A stretch of 64,000 bases of DNA from Phenylobacterium deserti (GCA_945883235.1 CAMCXF010000002.1:62001-126000); one strand, 5' to 3'. Positions 1 to 7,205 are shown, numbered from the stretch's first letter. Translations and numbers: made by a program. Notes: generated by a model from the letters alone, not told the origin.

Positions 1-1
1 T

Positions 2-220
2 CGGATTCGGGTCAACGCCCTTTGTCCGGGCTGGGTGATCACCGAGCGCCAACTGGAGCTGTGGCTGACACCCGAGGCGGAGGCGGAACACTTGAAACTG
101 GTCGCGCTCAAGGACCGGATCATGCCGGACGATCTGGCCCGCGCGGCCCTGTTCCTGGCGTCGGACGACAGCCGCATGATGACCGGCCAGAACATGGTTG
201 TCGACGCAGGGCGCACCTGA
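2..220 (+). CDS. SDR-family oxidoreductase, C-terminal fragment (cut by window start)
   Basis: Only the last 72 codons are present; the frame is open to the window edge. The motif NALCPGW matches the N-A-x-x-P-G segment that follows the active site in short-chain dehydrogenases/reductases. The tail ALFLASDDSRMMTG followed by VVDAGR is the classic SDR C-terminus. The Rossmann fold and catalytic YxxxK lie outside the window, so the substrate cannot be read. Its stop overlaps the dgoK start by one base (TGATG), so it is probably the upstream gene of a sugar or sugar-acid operon, perhaps a galactose- or arabinose-type dehydrogenase (inference from context). Confidence 0.85.
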   Translation, partial: RIRVNALCPGWVITERQLELWLTPEAEAEHLKLVALKDRIMPDDLARAALFLASDDSRMMTGQNMVVDAGRT

Positions 221-1134
221 TGGCGACCGCTGCCTTGCTGGCCTGCGACTGGGGTACCACCAATCTGCGGGCGTGGACGCTTGATGCGGCGGGCGGTGTG
301 GTGGCCGAGCGGGAGTTTCCGTTTGGCGTGTCGAGACTGGGCCCCGGCGAGGCCGCTGTCCGCTTTGCGCAAGACGTGCGCCCGAGGCTGGGCGCGGAGA
401 GATTGCCGGCGATCCTTTGCGGCATGGTGGGGTCGAATCTTGGCTGGACGCCGGCCCCTTATGCCGATTGTCCGGTCAATTTGAGTGACCTCGCGTCGCA
501 TCTGGTTCAGCCGCCCGGCGCGGCGGACGTCCGGATTATTCCCGGCGTCCGCACCCGGGGATTCAACGGCCAGGGCGATGTGATGCGCGGCGAGGAGACG
601 CAAGCGTTCGGCTGGCTGGCGGCCCAACCGGAACGTGCGCAGGGTCGCCATCTGATCTGCCACCCCGGCACCCACACCAAGTGGATGGTCGTCGAGGACG
701 GGCGCTTGACCAGCTTCGTCACCGCGATGACCGGTGAGCTGTTCGCGGTGCTGGGCACCCACAGCGTTCTGCGCAGCGACGTTCCGCCAGATGACCTCGC
801 CGCCTTTGATCTGGGCGTCGCGGCGGCGGGGGATGGCGGCGGGCTGGCCGCGCGCCTGTTCACCACCCGCGCCCGCATGGTGGGGCAGGGCGCGCTGCCT
901 GAAAGCACCTCAAGCTACCTGTCGGGCCTGCTGATTGGCGCTGACGTGGCCGCGACGCCGGGCCTGCTGGGGATGGGCGAATTCGACACGCTGTCGCTGC
1001 TGGGCGATGCCCATTTGTGTGGCCTCTATGATCGGGCGCTCAAGGCCCGTGGCCAGTCGGCCGAAATCTTCGATGGAGAAGCTGCTGCCGTGGCTGGCCT
1101 CTTCGCCCTGTATCAGATGGGACAGCGCACATGA
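220..1134 (+). CDS. dgoK: 2-dehydro-3-deoxygalactonokinase (DgoK)
   Basis: Kinase of 304 aa that would phosphorylate 2-keto-3-deoxygalactonate in the De Ley-Doudoroff D-galactonate pathway. The N-terminal CDWGTTNLRAW (residues 9-19) is the sugar-kinase phosphate-1 loop. Later motifs HPGTHTKWM and TGELFAVL match the DgoK family as I recall it. The start at 220 is chosen because it overlaps the upstream stop (TGATG) and the glycine-rich loop then lies near the N-terminus; the frame is open further upstream but without family-like sequence. The stop overlaps the dgoA start (ATGA), so the two are translationally coupled. Length is normal for the family. Confidence 0.9.
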   Translation: MATAALLACDWGTTNLRAWTLDAAGGVVAEREFPFGVSRLGPGEAAVRFAQDVRPRLGAERLPAILCGMVGSNLGWTPAPYADCPVNLSDLASHLVQPPGAADVRIIPGVRTRGFNGQGDVMRGEETQAFGWLAAQPERAQGRHLICHPGTHTKWMVVEDGRLTSFVTAMTGELFAVLGTHSVLRSDVPPDDLAAFDLGVAAAGDGGGLAARLFTTRARMVGQGALPESTSSYLSGLLIGADVAATPGLLGMGEFDTLSLLGDAHLCGLYDRALKARGQSAEIFDGEAAAVAGLFALYQMGQRT

Positions 1135-1748
1135 CCCTCGACGAGGCCCTGGCCGAATGCTGCGTGGTGGCCATCCTGCGCGGAATCAAGCCGGACGAGG
1201 CGCTGGACCACGTCCAGGCCCTCTTCGACGCCGGGATCCGGGTCGTCGAGGTGCCGCTCAATTCCCCCGACCCGCTGGAGTCGATCTCCCGCGTCGCCAA
1301 GGCGTTCGGCGATCGCATGGTGGTGGGTGCGGGTACGGTGTTGACCGAGGCGCAGGTGGATGCGGTCCATGCAACGGGCGGAAAGCTGATCGTCTCGCCG
1401 AATGTGGACGTGGGCGTGATCCGGCGGACCGTTGCGCTGGGGCTCTGGTCCGCGCCGGGCTTTGCCACCGCCAGCGAGGCGTTCGCCGCCATCCACGCCG
1501 GCGCGCGACACCTGAAACTGTTCCCGGCGACGACCTTTGGCCCAGGACACCTGAAGCAGCTCGGGGCTGTCCTGCCGGCGGATGTCACGGTCGTCGCTGT
1601 GGGCGGCGTCGGTGCCGACAACATGGCCGACTGGCGGGCGGCGGGCGCCGGGGCGTTCGGGATCGGCGGCGAGCTCTATCGGCCTGGCCAGGGTGTGGCG
1701 GAGACGGCGAAACGGGCAGGCGGGGTTGTTGCGGCGGCCGGTTCATGA
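1131..1748 (+). CDS. dgoA: 2-dehydro-3-deoxy-6-phosphogalactonate aldolase (DgoA)
   Basis: Class I aldolase of 205 aa, KDPG/KDPGal family, cleaving the DgoK product to pyruvate and glyceraldehyde 3-phosphate. Visible family motifs: VAILRGI near residue 13, the general acid/base glutamate in VVEVPLN (E40), VGAGTVL near 65-71, and the Schiff-base lysine in HLKLFPA (K129). Coupling to dgoK by ATGA makes the galactonate isozyme more likely than the glucose-pathway Eda enzyme, though Eda cannot be strictly excluded. It is the last gene of the operon; the dusA remnant starts 20 bases downstream. Confidence 0.9.
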   Translation: MTLDEALAECCVVAILRGIKPDEALDHVQALFDAGIRVVEVPLNSPDPLESISRVAKAFGDRMVVGAGTVLTEAQVDAVHATGGKLIVSPNVDVGVIRRTVALGLWSAPGFATASEAFAAIHAGARHLKLFPATTFGPGHLKQLGAVLPADVTVVAVGGVGADNMADWRAAGAGAFGIGGELYRPGQGVAETAKRAGGVVAAAGS

Positions 1749-1807
1749 GGATGTGGTAGAAAGACGTGGTGACCACACTCCAACCCCATCGCCTCTCCGT
1801 CGCCCCG

Positions 1808-1820
1808 ATGATGGACTGGA
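1808..1820 (+). repeat. Left direct repeat, putative attachment core (dusA)
   Basis: ATGATGGACTGGA, a perfect 13-bp copy of 5669-5681. Immediately upstream both copies still encode A-P but differ at wobble bases (GCCCCG versus GCGCCC), which marks the edge of exact identity. Confidence 0.75.
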
Positions 1821-1857
1821 TAGAATTATTAATTAAATCAATAAATTATTGTTGGTT

Positions 1858-1878
1858 CGGTGCAAAAATTGTGCACCG
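1858..1878. repeat. Perfect 7-bp inverted repeat near island left end
   Basis: CGGTGCA and TGCACCG separated by seven bases (AAAATTG), about 40 bases inside the left boundary. It could be a terminator-like hairpin or a protein-binding site. Its arm resembles the ATGGTGC motif repeated upstream of hipB. Confidence 0.5.
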
Positions 1879-2092
1879 GCGTTCGCCTTCGTTCGTCCGA
1901 TCAGGCCCTGGTATGCCCGATAGGAATCCCCTCCTGACCCTATAGCCGGCGGTCGCACGGCGACCTTTTCGATCCTGCGCCACACTGCGCTGTCGCGCGC
2001 ACTGAATCTGGCGCTCAGGTCATGCATGGCCAGCTATGGGACACGGCTTCATCCATTGCGCATCGCTTGTTTGTCGCGCGCCCGGTCGGGAT

Positions 2093-3334
2093 TCAGGCGA
2101 CGGCGCGCGCCAGGTCCTCGTGCTGGAAGGCGCTGGCCATTCGGTCGATCTGGTTGGCGGTGAGACCATGTTGGCCGGCCACGTCGCGCCAGGTGGCGAC
2201 GACGTCACCGACCGCCTTGGCGATGGCGGCGGCCTCGTCCTTGTCGACCCGGAAGTAGGCGGCGATGCCCAGCACAGTGTCCAGGGAGGCGTCCTGGTCG
2301 GTCTCGTTTAGGGCTAGCGCGTGGATCCTTGGCTTCACGTCGACCGGCATGGGATTGAGATCGAAGGCCGGCGAGAGCCGCCAGCCGCCAGGCTCGCGCA
2401 GGAAACCGTGGTTGCGCAGGTGGTCGTCGGTGTTGGAGATCAGGACGTTGAACACCATCCGCCGCCAGAGCTGGGCCGCGTCGCCGGGAGCATCGGCGCC
2501 GTCCTGGCGCAGCACGTCCACAAGCTCCAGGTAGCTGCGAGTCTCGCCGTCGGCGGCGCCCAGCGCTGTAAGCGCCGAGCAGAACGGCCGACGGTGGCCA
2601 TCGGCCATCCGGTCGAAGCGGGACATCATGAACACCGGGCGCTTGGCGACGTGACGCAGTTGGAAGGGTGGGACGACCACGCCGGCCCGTTCGGCGAGCG
2701 TCATAGCCACCGACTCCCAGACCGGGATCGGCCAGTCGTCGGTCTGACTGGGGAACTTGGCCATCATGAGCTGGCCGTTGGCGTCGAGCACTGAGGCCTT
2801 CGGCCGCGCGCCGCCCAAGGAGCTGCCGGGGGCCAGCAGCAGGCGCAGGTCCTCGTCGGTCTCCTTGTCGTCGATGACGCGGCGGGCCGCCGCCAGCAGC
2901 TTCGGCAGGGCGACCAGCGGCGGGACGGGATGGGTGTCGGCCGCCTGGAAGGCCTCTGCGCCTTGGTCGCGGAAGCGCAGGGCGCCCAGGCGCGTCTGGT
3001 CATCCACCAGCATCAGGAAGTCCGCCTCCAGCAGGGTGCGTGGCGCGCGACCCTCCGCCTTGGCCAGCGCGCGTTCGCGCCGGCCCATCAGGCTGCGGCC
3101 CCAGCGATCGGGGGCCGGGTCGCTGAAGGCGTTGAAGAGGCCTCCATCCCAATGAGCGTCACCGCGCACCAGCGGTAGGTTGGGATCGAGCGGAAAGGCG
3201 CCGCTCAGGCCCAGCCAAGCGGCGTCATAGGCGAACGAGCAGGTCTGGCGCGCGCCCTTGGCCCGGGCCCAAAGGCGGCCTACCGGCAGCGTCGCCCCGT
3301 CCCAGTCGATATGCACCTCGATTTGACGTTCCAT
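2093..3334 (-). CDS. hipA: HipA-type serine/threonine kinase toxin
   Basis: Kinase of 413 aa with the HipA N-terminal domain (about 1-125) followed by the kinase domain. Visible motifs: glycine-rich loop GSSLGGARPKA (170-180), the ATP lysine in AKFPS (K193), catalytic-loop NTDDHLRNHGF (301-311) and metal-binding AFDLNP (D325). Known HipA toxins phosphorylate aminoacyl-tRNA synthetases such as GltX and halt translation, producing persistence; the target here is unknown. It starts one base after the hipB stop (TGA-G-ATG), the standard antitoxin-toxin order. All key residues are present, so the toxin appears intact. It is the main recognisable cargo of the dusA island. Confidence 0.9.
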   Translation of the reverse strand: MERQIEVHIDWDGATLPVGRLWARAKGARQTCSFAYDAAWLGLSGAFPLDPNLPLVRGDAHWDGGLFNAFSDPAPDRWGRSLMGRRERALAKAEGRAPRTLLEADFLMLVDDQTRLGALRFRDQGAEAFQAADTHPVPPLVALPKLLAAARRVIDDKETDEDLRLLLAPGSSLGGARPKASVLDANGQLMMAKFPSQTDDWPIPVWESVAMTLAERAGVVVPPFQLRHVAKRPVFMMSRFDRMADGHRRPFCSALTALGAADGETRSYLELVDVLRQDGADAPGDAAQLWRRMVFNVLISNTDDHLRNHGFLREPGGWRLSPAFDLNPMPVDVKPRIHALALNETDQDASLDTVLGIAAYFRVDKDEAAAIAKAVGDVVATWRDVAGQHGLTANQIDRMASAFQHEDLARAVA

Positions 3335-3335
3335 C

Positions 3336-3665
3336 TCAGCGGGCTTCCGCCTTGGCGCGGACCCGCTTGGGCAGTTGCTCCTCGGCCAGCGTCAGGCCTA
3401 CTTGGTCGGTGGCCGGATCGGCGAGGCTCGCCAGCCGGTCGGCCAGGCCCAGCACGAACAGCACCGTGGCGTAGATGCCGAGCGCCACGCCGGCGTCGCC
3501 GCGCTCCACCCGGGTGACGGTGTTGCGCCCGATGAAGGCGCGCTCCGCCAGGGTCGCGATGGTCATACTTCGGCGGCGGCGGGCCGTGGAGATGTCGCGC
3601 CCGAGCGTCGCCAGGGCGCGTTTGACGGGCAGGGGCAGGGCGGACTGGGCTTTGGAGGCCTTCAT
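3336..3665 (-). CDS. hipB: HipB-like XRE-family antitoxin/repressor
   Basis: Protein of 109 aa with an XRE-type helix-turn-helix at roughly residues 20-75 (RRRRSMTIATLAERAFIG and NTVTRVERGD match the recognition region). In HipBA systems HipB binds HipA and represses its own promoter. The start at 3665 is preferred: the frame continues 13 codons upstream but only this start leaves the promoter region free. A basic C-terminal tail (KRVRAKAEAR) follows. Likely autoregulated through sites in 3666-3934. Confidence 0.85.
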   Translation of the reverse strand: MKASKAQSALPLPVKRALATLGRDISTARRRRSMTIATLAERAFIGRNTVTRVERGDAGVALGIYATVLFVLGLADRLASLADPATDQVGLTLAEEQLPKRVRAKAEAR

Positions 3666-4085
3666 GATTGCACCAGAAGCGGGGGCCTGACTACGATAAC
3701 GCACGATTTATGGTGCGGAGGCTATTTTTACAAGCTTAACGACGCGGATGGTGCTCTATAAAATATGCGCAAAGCCGATTAGCGCGCGTTTTATGGTGCA
3801 ATGTTCGCTTCTTCCGGATCTTCGGTCTGAAGCCGCGTTCTGCCGACGCGACATAGTTCTATGCGACACATCCGCGGCTGCACATAATGTTCCTATTTCG
3901 TTCTTGACGCACATCTTCGATTGTGAGATGGTGCCGCGGCGTCGATCACTGCCGCGCGCCACCCGCCGCTGAGCGGACAAGGCGCCGCACCAAGAGCCAC
4001 GCACTCCTGATCATTGATCGCAGCGGCACAGCCGCTGCGCGCCCGCCGCCGCTCAGCGCGGGTCATTTCCATGAGGAGAGCACGC
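3666..4085. promoter_or_regulatory. hipBA upstream region with repeated ATGGTGC motif
   Basis: A 420-base stretch without a convincing gene. ATGGTGC occurs on the + strand at 3710-3716, 3748-3754, 3793-3799 and 3928-3934; the copy at 3791-3799 extends to TTATGGTGC, shared with 3708-3716. An inverted near-copy (TGCACCA) lies at 3669-3675 beside the hipB start. These are candidate HipB operators. The last ~100 bases lead into the 4086 gene. Confidence 0.45.
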
Positions 4086-4742
4086 ATGCCCTATGGCCAG
4101 ATCGATCCCGCGCGCCTCAATGGCGACGCGCTTACTCAGTGGTACTTGCGGTCGCCGGCGGAAATCGAAGAGGAGAAGCGCCAAGCCGCGAGCCGCGCCC
4201 ACAACGCCTTCTTTTCTCAGCCTGACGATCCTCGACCCCACGGCGGTTCAGAAGCCGCATCAATGCCCGCGGCGGCATCAACCGACGCGGGCTCAAGCCA
4301 TGCCGATGTCATTTGGCGGCAGATCGGCCCCAATCGGCTTCGGAGCGAGCGCGCATCCGTCCCACTGCAGATGTCGGATGCCGACACCAGCGGCTTTCAG
4401 CTCGCCGCGGCTACGTTCCCCGCTTGGGGCCGCTGGCCGATCAATGGATGCATCAATTGCCACAATCCGCGAACAGGAGACCTGCTCCCCGGTAGGGGTC
4501 CGGCTCCCAGCCCGCCGATGTTCAGTCCTAGAGCCGGAGGCTCAGGGGGAGGATCGTCGTCACGGAAGGGAGAGTGGAGCGACAAGCCTCAGTGCAACCA
4601 ACAATTCAACAATGATCGCAGGATCTGTCAGCAAGCGAAGTCGCCTAAATGCTGGGAGAACCAAATGGAGCGCCTAGCCACGTGCAATCGCACGGATTTG
4701 ATTGGGATACCTCAGCTCGGGTTCGGCCCGCCTGGGCGGTGA
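4086..4742 (+). CDS. Hypothetical cysteine-containing protein (island cargo)
   Basis: Protein of 218 aa that I cannot assign to a named family. The start at 4086 follows a strong ribosome-binding site (GAGGAGAG, 4073-4080). The N-terminal module contains YGQIDPARLNGDALTQWYLR and then SPAEIEEEKRQAA, a charged helical segment. The middle is low-complexity (Pro, Ala, Gly, Ser). A CINC pair lies near residue 119. The last ~55 residues carry four spaced cysteines (PQCNQQ, RICQQ, PKCWEN, ATCNR), suggesting a small Cys-stabilised domain. There is no signal peptide. A conserved leader plus a variable C-terminus resembles a polymorphic effector, but this is inference. It converges on 4712-5263 with a 31-bp overlap. 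Confidence 0.6.
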   Translation: MPYGQIDPARLNGDALTQWYLRSPAEIEEEKRQAASRAHNAFFSQPDDPRPHGGSEAASMPAAASTDAGSSHADVIWRQIGPNRLRSERASVPLQMSDADTSGFQLAAATFPAWGRWPINGCINCHNPRTGDLLPGRGPAPSPPMFSPRAGGSGGGSSSRKGEWSDKPQCNQQFNNDRRICQQAKSPKCWENQMERLATCNRTDLIGIPQLGFGPPGR

Positions 4743-5263
4743 GGGCGCGCGCATAACGGCGGGTCCAATTCCGGACCCGCCCATTCGGCGATGTTCGGGT
4801 GGATCGCTTCGGAAAAGCTGTAGATCGTGACGGCGCTGTCGGCTTCGTTCGTTGCGGTCCAGATGTCCAAGAACTTCCAGGTCGAACTGAGGCATATCAG
4901 CGCGTGCGACAAGGCATCTTCAGGGAGGCGAAGGCTCGCTTCGAACGGCGATCCTTCGTCGCCCATTCGATTCCGGTAGAAACGACCGACGTCCCCGCTG
5001 CGGGCGTTGAACCGAACCTTTCGGCCAAATGTAGAGATCCAAACCGAAATCTGCGCGCCACGATGGGGGCTCGGGGCGCGGATTCGGCCGGTAACGACAA
5101 CGGGCCGAGTGTACATAAGACCACCCTGGAACCGTTGGCTCGCGATCGCCCGCGGATGGCTCAGACCGACCGTCAGAGCCCAATTCCATTGTTCGATCTC
5201 GACCATGAACCGGCCGTTGAAGAATGAGGGATCGGGAGTTGTTCTCGAAGTGTCGGTCGACAT
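4712..5263 (-). CDS. Hypothetical protein, possible partner of the 4086 gene
   Basis: Soluble protein of 183 aa, no signal peptide or membrane segment, family not recognised. It looks beta-rich: FMVEIEQWNWAL, VVVTGRIRAPSPHRGAQ and ISVWISTFG suggest a compact beta-sandwich, and a Trp-rich helical part follows (STWKFLDIW). Its 3' end overlaps the convergent 4086-4742 gene by 31 bp; both lie inside the dusA island. A converging pair could be effector and immunity protein, but such pairs are more often co-directional, so this is weak inference. Confidence 0.55.
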   Translation of the reverse strand: MSTDTSRTTPDPSFFNGRFMVEIEQWNWALTVGLSHPRAIASQRFQGGLMYTRPVVVTGRIRAPSPHRGAQISVWISTFGRKVRFNARSGDVGRFYRNRMGDEGSPFEASLRLPEDALSHALICLSSTWKFLDIWTATNEADSAVTIYSFSEAIHPNIAEWAGPELDPPLCARPHRPGGPNPS

Positions 5264-5635
5264 GGTGAGTCCAGCGTCGGGAAAGGAGGTTGGCTAGCCG
5301 ACCCAGAGTATTCGTTTTGTTCTGCTCGATCCAGCCGTGTCAACAGCTGCGTCCAAAGTCGGCGCGATGCGGGGCTCGCATCACGTTTCGCGGCTATGGG
5401 AGAGCTGCGGCGTTTTTCCTTGAGTTATCGTCTGGGTGGAATTCTATAATCTAAAGGTTATCGGCTAGGGCCTGCGATCGCCTGTGTTCACATGTGAGTG
5501 GATGCACGGGCGGCACATCCTAACGTCGATCTGCCCGACATTCCGCCACCCGGATTGCACACCTACTTTTCTAAGAGCATGAAAATACCAATGAATCCGT
5601 CCAATCCAGTATAGGGTCGATTTTGGCCAAAATTG
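5264..5635. other. Gene-free right end of island
   Basis: 372 bases with no supported gene, becoming AT-rich toward dusA. It contains the promoter-like pair at 5420-5450. No integrase or excisionase fragment was recognised. Confidence 0.5.
5420..5450 (+). promoter_or_regulatory. Possible sigma70-type promoter supplied to dusA
   Basis: TTGAGT (5420-5425) and a perfect TATAAT (5445-5450), with a somewhat long 19-base spacer, about 185 bases upstream of the rebuilt dusA start. It could replace the promoter lost through insertion. Confidence 0.35.
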
Positions 5636-6667
5636 ATGAATAAAAACAATAAGTTATCCATTGCGCCCATGATGGACTGGACGGACCGGCATTGCCGCGT
5701 GCTGCATCGCACGCTGACGCGGCGCAGCCTTCTTTACACCGAGATGGTGACGACGGGGGCGGTCTTGCACGGGGATCGGGCGCGGTTGCTGGGGTTTAGT
5801 CCGGTTGAGCACCCCGTGGCGCTGCAGCTGGGTGGGTCGGACCCCGTCGATCTGGTCGCGACAGCGCGGATCGGCGAGGCCGAGGGCTATGACGAGATCA
5901 ACCTCAACGTCGGGTGTCCGTCGGACCGGGTGCAGTCGGGGCGGTTTGGTGCCTGCCTGATGCGTGAGCCGGAACTGGTGGCCGAGTGCATGGCGGCGAT
6001 GGGCGCGGCGGTGAAGGTTCCGGTGACCGTGAAGTGCCGGATCGGGGTGGATGATCAGGAGCCGGAGGATAGCCTGTTCCGGCTGGTGGAGCTCTGCTCA
6101 CAGGCCGGGGTGAAGCTGTTCGCGGTGCATGCGCGCAAGGCGCTGCTGAAGGGGCTGTCGCCCAAGGAAAACCGCGATGTGCCGCCGCTGAACTATCCGC
6201 TGGTCTGGCGATTGAAGCAGGAACGTCCGGACCTGACCATCGTCATCAACGGCGGGATCGGGTCACTGGATGAGGCTGAGGAACATCTGCGCCATGTGGA
6301 CGGCGTGATGCTGGGCAGGGCGGCCTATCACACGCCCTCGATCCTGGCGGATGTGGACGCGCGGATTTTCGGCGAAGGCCCGGGGCCTGGACCGTTCGCG
6401 GCGGTCGAGGCTTATCGCGATTATGTGGGTCGCGAACTGGCGCGCGGCACGCATCTGGCGGCCATGACGCGACACATGCTTGGGCTGTTCCACGGCATGC
6501 CGGGGGCCCGGACCTGGCGACGGATCCTTACCGTTGAAGGCGTGAAGTCAGGCGCAGGGCTTGAGGTGATCGACCACGCGCTGGCCGCCGTCTCAGGGTT
6601 CGAAGCGCAGCGTGTCGCGGGTGGCCTCGAAGCGGGTGAGGCGGCCCAGGTAGCTCATTCCCAGTAG
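5636..6667 (+). CDS. dusA: tRNA-dihydrouridine synthase A (DusA)
   Basis: Flavoenzyme of 343 aa reducing uridine to dihydrouridine in the tRNA D-loop (U20/U20a in E. coli). Family motifs are complete: APMMDWTDRHCR near the N-terminus, QLGGSDP, INLNVGCPSDRVQSGRFGAC (with the catalytic cysteine), KCRIGVDD, VHARKALLKGLSP, INGGI and MLGRAAYHTP. The ATG at 5636 is preferred to the TTG at 5633. The first residues (NKNNKLSI) are encoded by AT-rich island DNA and differ from the original N-terminus preserved at 1769. No clear Shine-Dalgarno is visible. The last ~25 codons overlap the convergent protease gene and look unlike a normal DusA tail. Confidence 0.93.
   Translation: MNKNNKLSIAPMMDWTDRHCRVLHRTLTRRSLLYTEMVTTGAVLHGDRARLLGFSPVEHPVALQLGGSDPVDLVATARIGEAEGYDEINLNVGCPSDRVQSGRFGACLMREPELVAECMAAMGAAVKVPVTVKCRIGVDDQEPEDSLFRLVELCSQAGVKLFAVHARKALLKGLSPKENRDVPPLNYPLVWRLKQERPDLTIVINGGIGSLDEAEEHLRHVDGVMLGRAAYHTPSILADVDARIFGEGPGPGPFAAVEAYRDYVGRELARGTHLAAMTRHMLGLFHGMPGARTWRRILTVEGVKSGAGLEVIDHALAAVSGFEAQRVAGGLEAGEAAQVAHSQ
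5669..5681 (+). repeat. Right direct repeat, putative attachment core (dusA)
   Basis: ATGATGGACTGGA, identical to 1808-1820, encoding M-M-D-W of the intact dusA. It marks the right boundary of the island. Confidence 0.75.
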
Positions 6668-7099
6668 CGACACGTCCAGACCCTCGGCGACCACCAGGGC
6701 CTTGACGTCCTGCAGGCGGGCGCCATTGACGGACACCGACGTCAGGGTCACCTGGGCCGCCCGCGTCGAGCCGGTGGCGGTGGTGACGCTGTGGCCGTAT
6801 TTGAGATCGGCGGGCTTGAAGCCCAGGCGTTGCGCGTCGGCGGGGGTCAGGGCCACCGCCGTGGCGCCCGTGTCGACCAGGAAGCGCACGCGCTGGCCAT
6901 TGACGTCAGCGTCGGCCCAGAAGTGGCCGTCAGAGGCCTTGGCCACCGCGCCGGACCCCGACCACGGCGCCGATGGCGCAAAGCCTTTCACCTCGAAGCG
7001 CGCGATGCGCATCGGCTCATGGTCCACGGCGGCGACCGCGCCGGCGCTGGCCAGCGCCGCGAGCCCAGCCGCAACGGCGAGTTTAATGAGAGAAAACAC
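6593..7099 (-). CDS. Retropepsin-like aspartic protease, exported
   Basis: Protein of 168 aa matching the clan AA single-domain aspartic protease family (TIGR02281-like). A GTG start is followed by an N-terminal hydrophobic signal or anchor (residues 1-24). The active-site motif FLVDTGATAVALTPADA gives the catalytic D-T-G, and SLLGMSYLGRL is the second hydrophobic-hydrophobic-glycine segment. Such proteases act as homodimers in the envelope; substrate unknown. Its 3' end overlaps the dusA 3' end by 75 bp, tail to tail. Confidence 0.85.
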   Translation of the reverse strand: MFSLIKLAVAAGLAALASAGAVAAVDHEPMRIARFEVKGFAPSAPWSGSGAVAKASDGHFWADADVNGQRVRFLVDTGATAVALTPADAQRLGFKPADLKYGHSVTTATGSTRAAQVTLTSVSVNGARLQDVKALVVAEGLDVSLLGMSYLGRLTRFEATRDTLRFEP

Positions 7100-7205
7100 C
7101 CGGCATCACCCAAATGAAGCGGCCATTCCGGCCTGTCTTGCTGACGTGAAACTAGGCCGGGTTAGGTTTGGAAGCGGTGAACCGGCACGGTTTCCGGGGG
7201 GTGAA

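Larger units (their letters stand above)
1769..1945 (+). pseudogene. Remnant of the original 5' end of dusA, fused to island DNA
   Basis: A GTG at 1769 opens a frame whose first residues (after the start, TTLQPHRLSVAPMMDW) are the N-terminus expected of tRNA-dihydrouridine synthase A. The same APMMDW block recurs in the intact dusA at 5636. Homology ends at codon 18 (about 1822); the frame then runs through AT-rich non-dus sequence to a stop at 1943-1945. This is what insertion into the 5' end of dusA leaves on one side. Whether the 58-residue product is made is unknown. Confidence 0.8.
1808..5681. mobile_element. Integrase-less genomic island inserted in dusA (hipBA cargo)
   Basis: A ~3.85-kb segment bounded by 13-bp direct repeats in the APMMDW codons of dusA. 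The truncated original 5' end lies to the left and a complete dusA, with a new N-terminus, to the right. Its ends are clearly AT-richer than the flanks. Contents: hairpin, hipA, hipB, a 218-aa Cys-rich unknown protein, a convergent 183-aa unknown protein and ~370 bases without a gene. The 5' end of dusA is a known target of a family of tyrosine integrases carried by prophages and islands. No integrase or excisionase frame is visible, so the element is probably a decayed or trans-mobilised remnant (inference). Confidence 0.75.

Noticed and set aside
22-219. A 66-codon N-terminal extension of dgoK
   Set aside because: It overlaps the SDR C-terminus in another frame and lacks kinase-like sequence; TGATG coupling supports the start at 220.
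4440-4470. C-I-N-C-H in the 4086 protein as a haem c attachment motif
   Set aside because: There is no signal peptide and the surrounding sequence is low complexity; a single CxxCH in a cytoplasmic protein is not evidence of cytochrome c.
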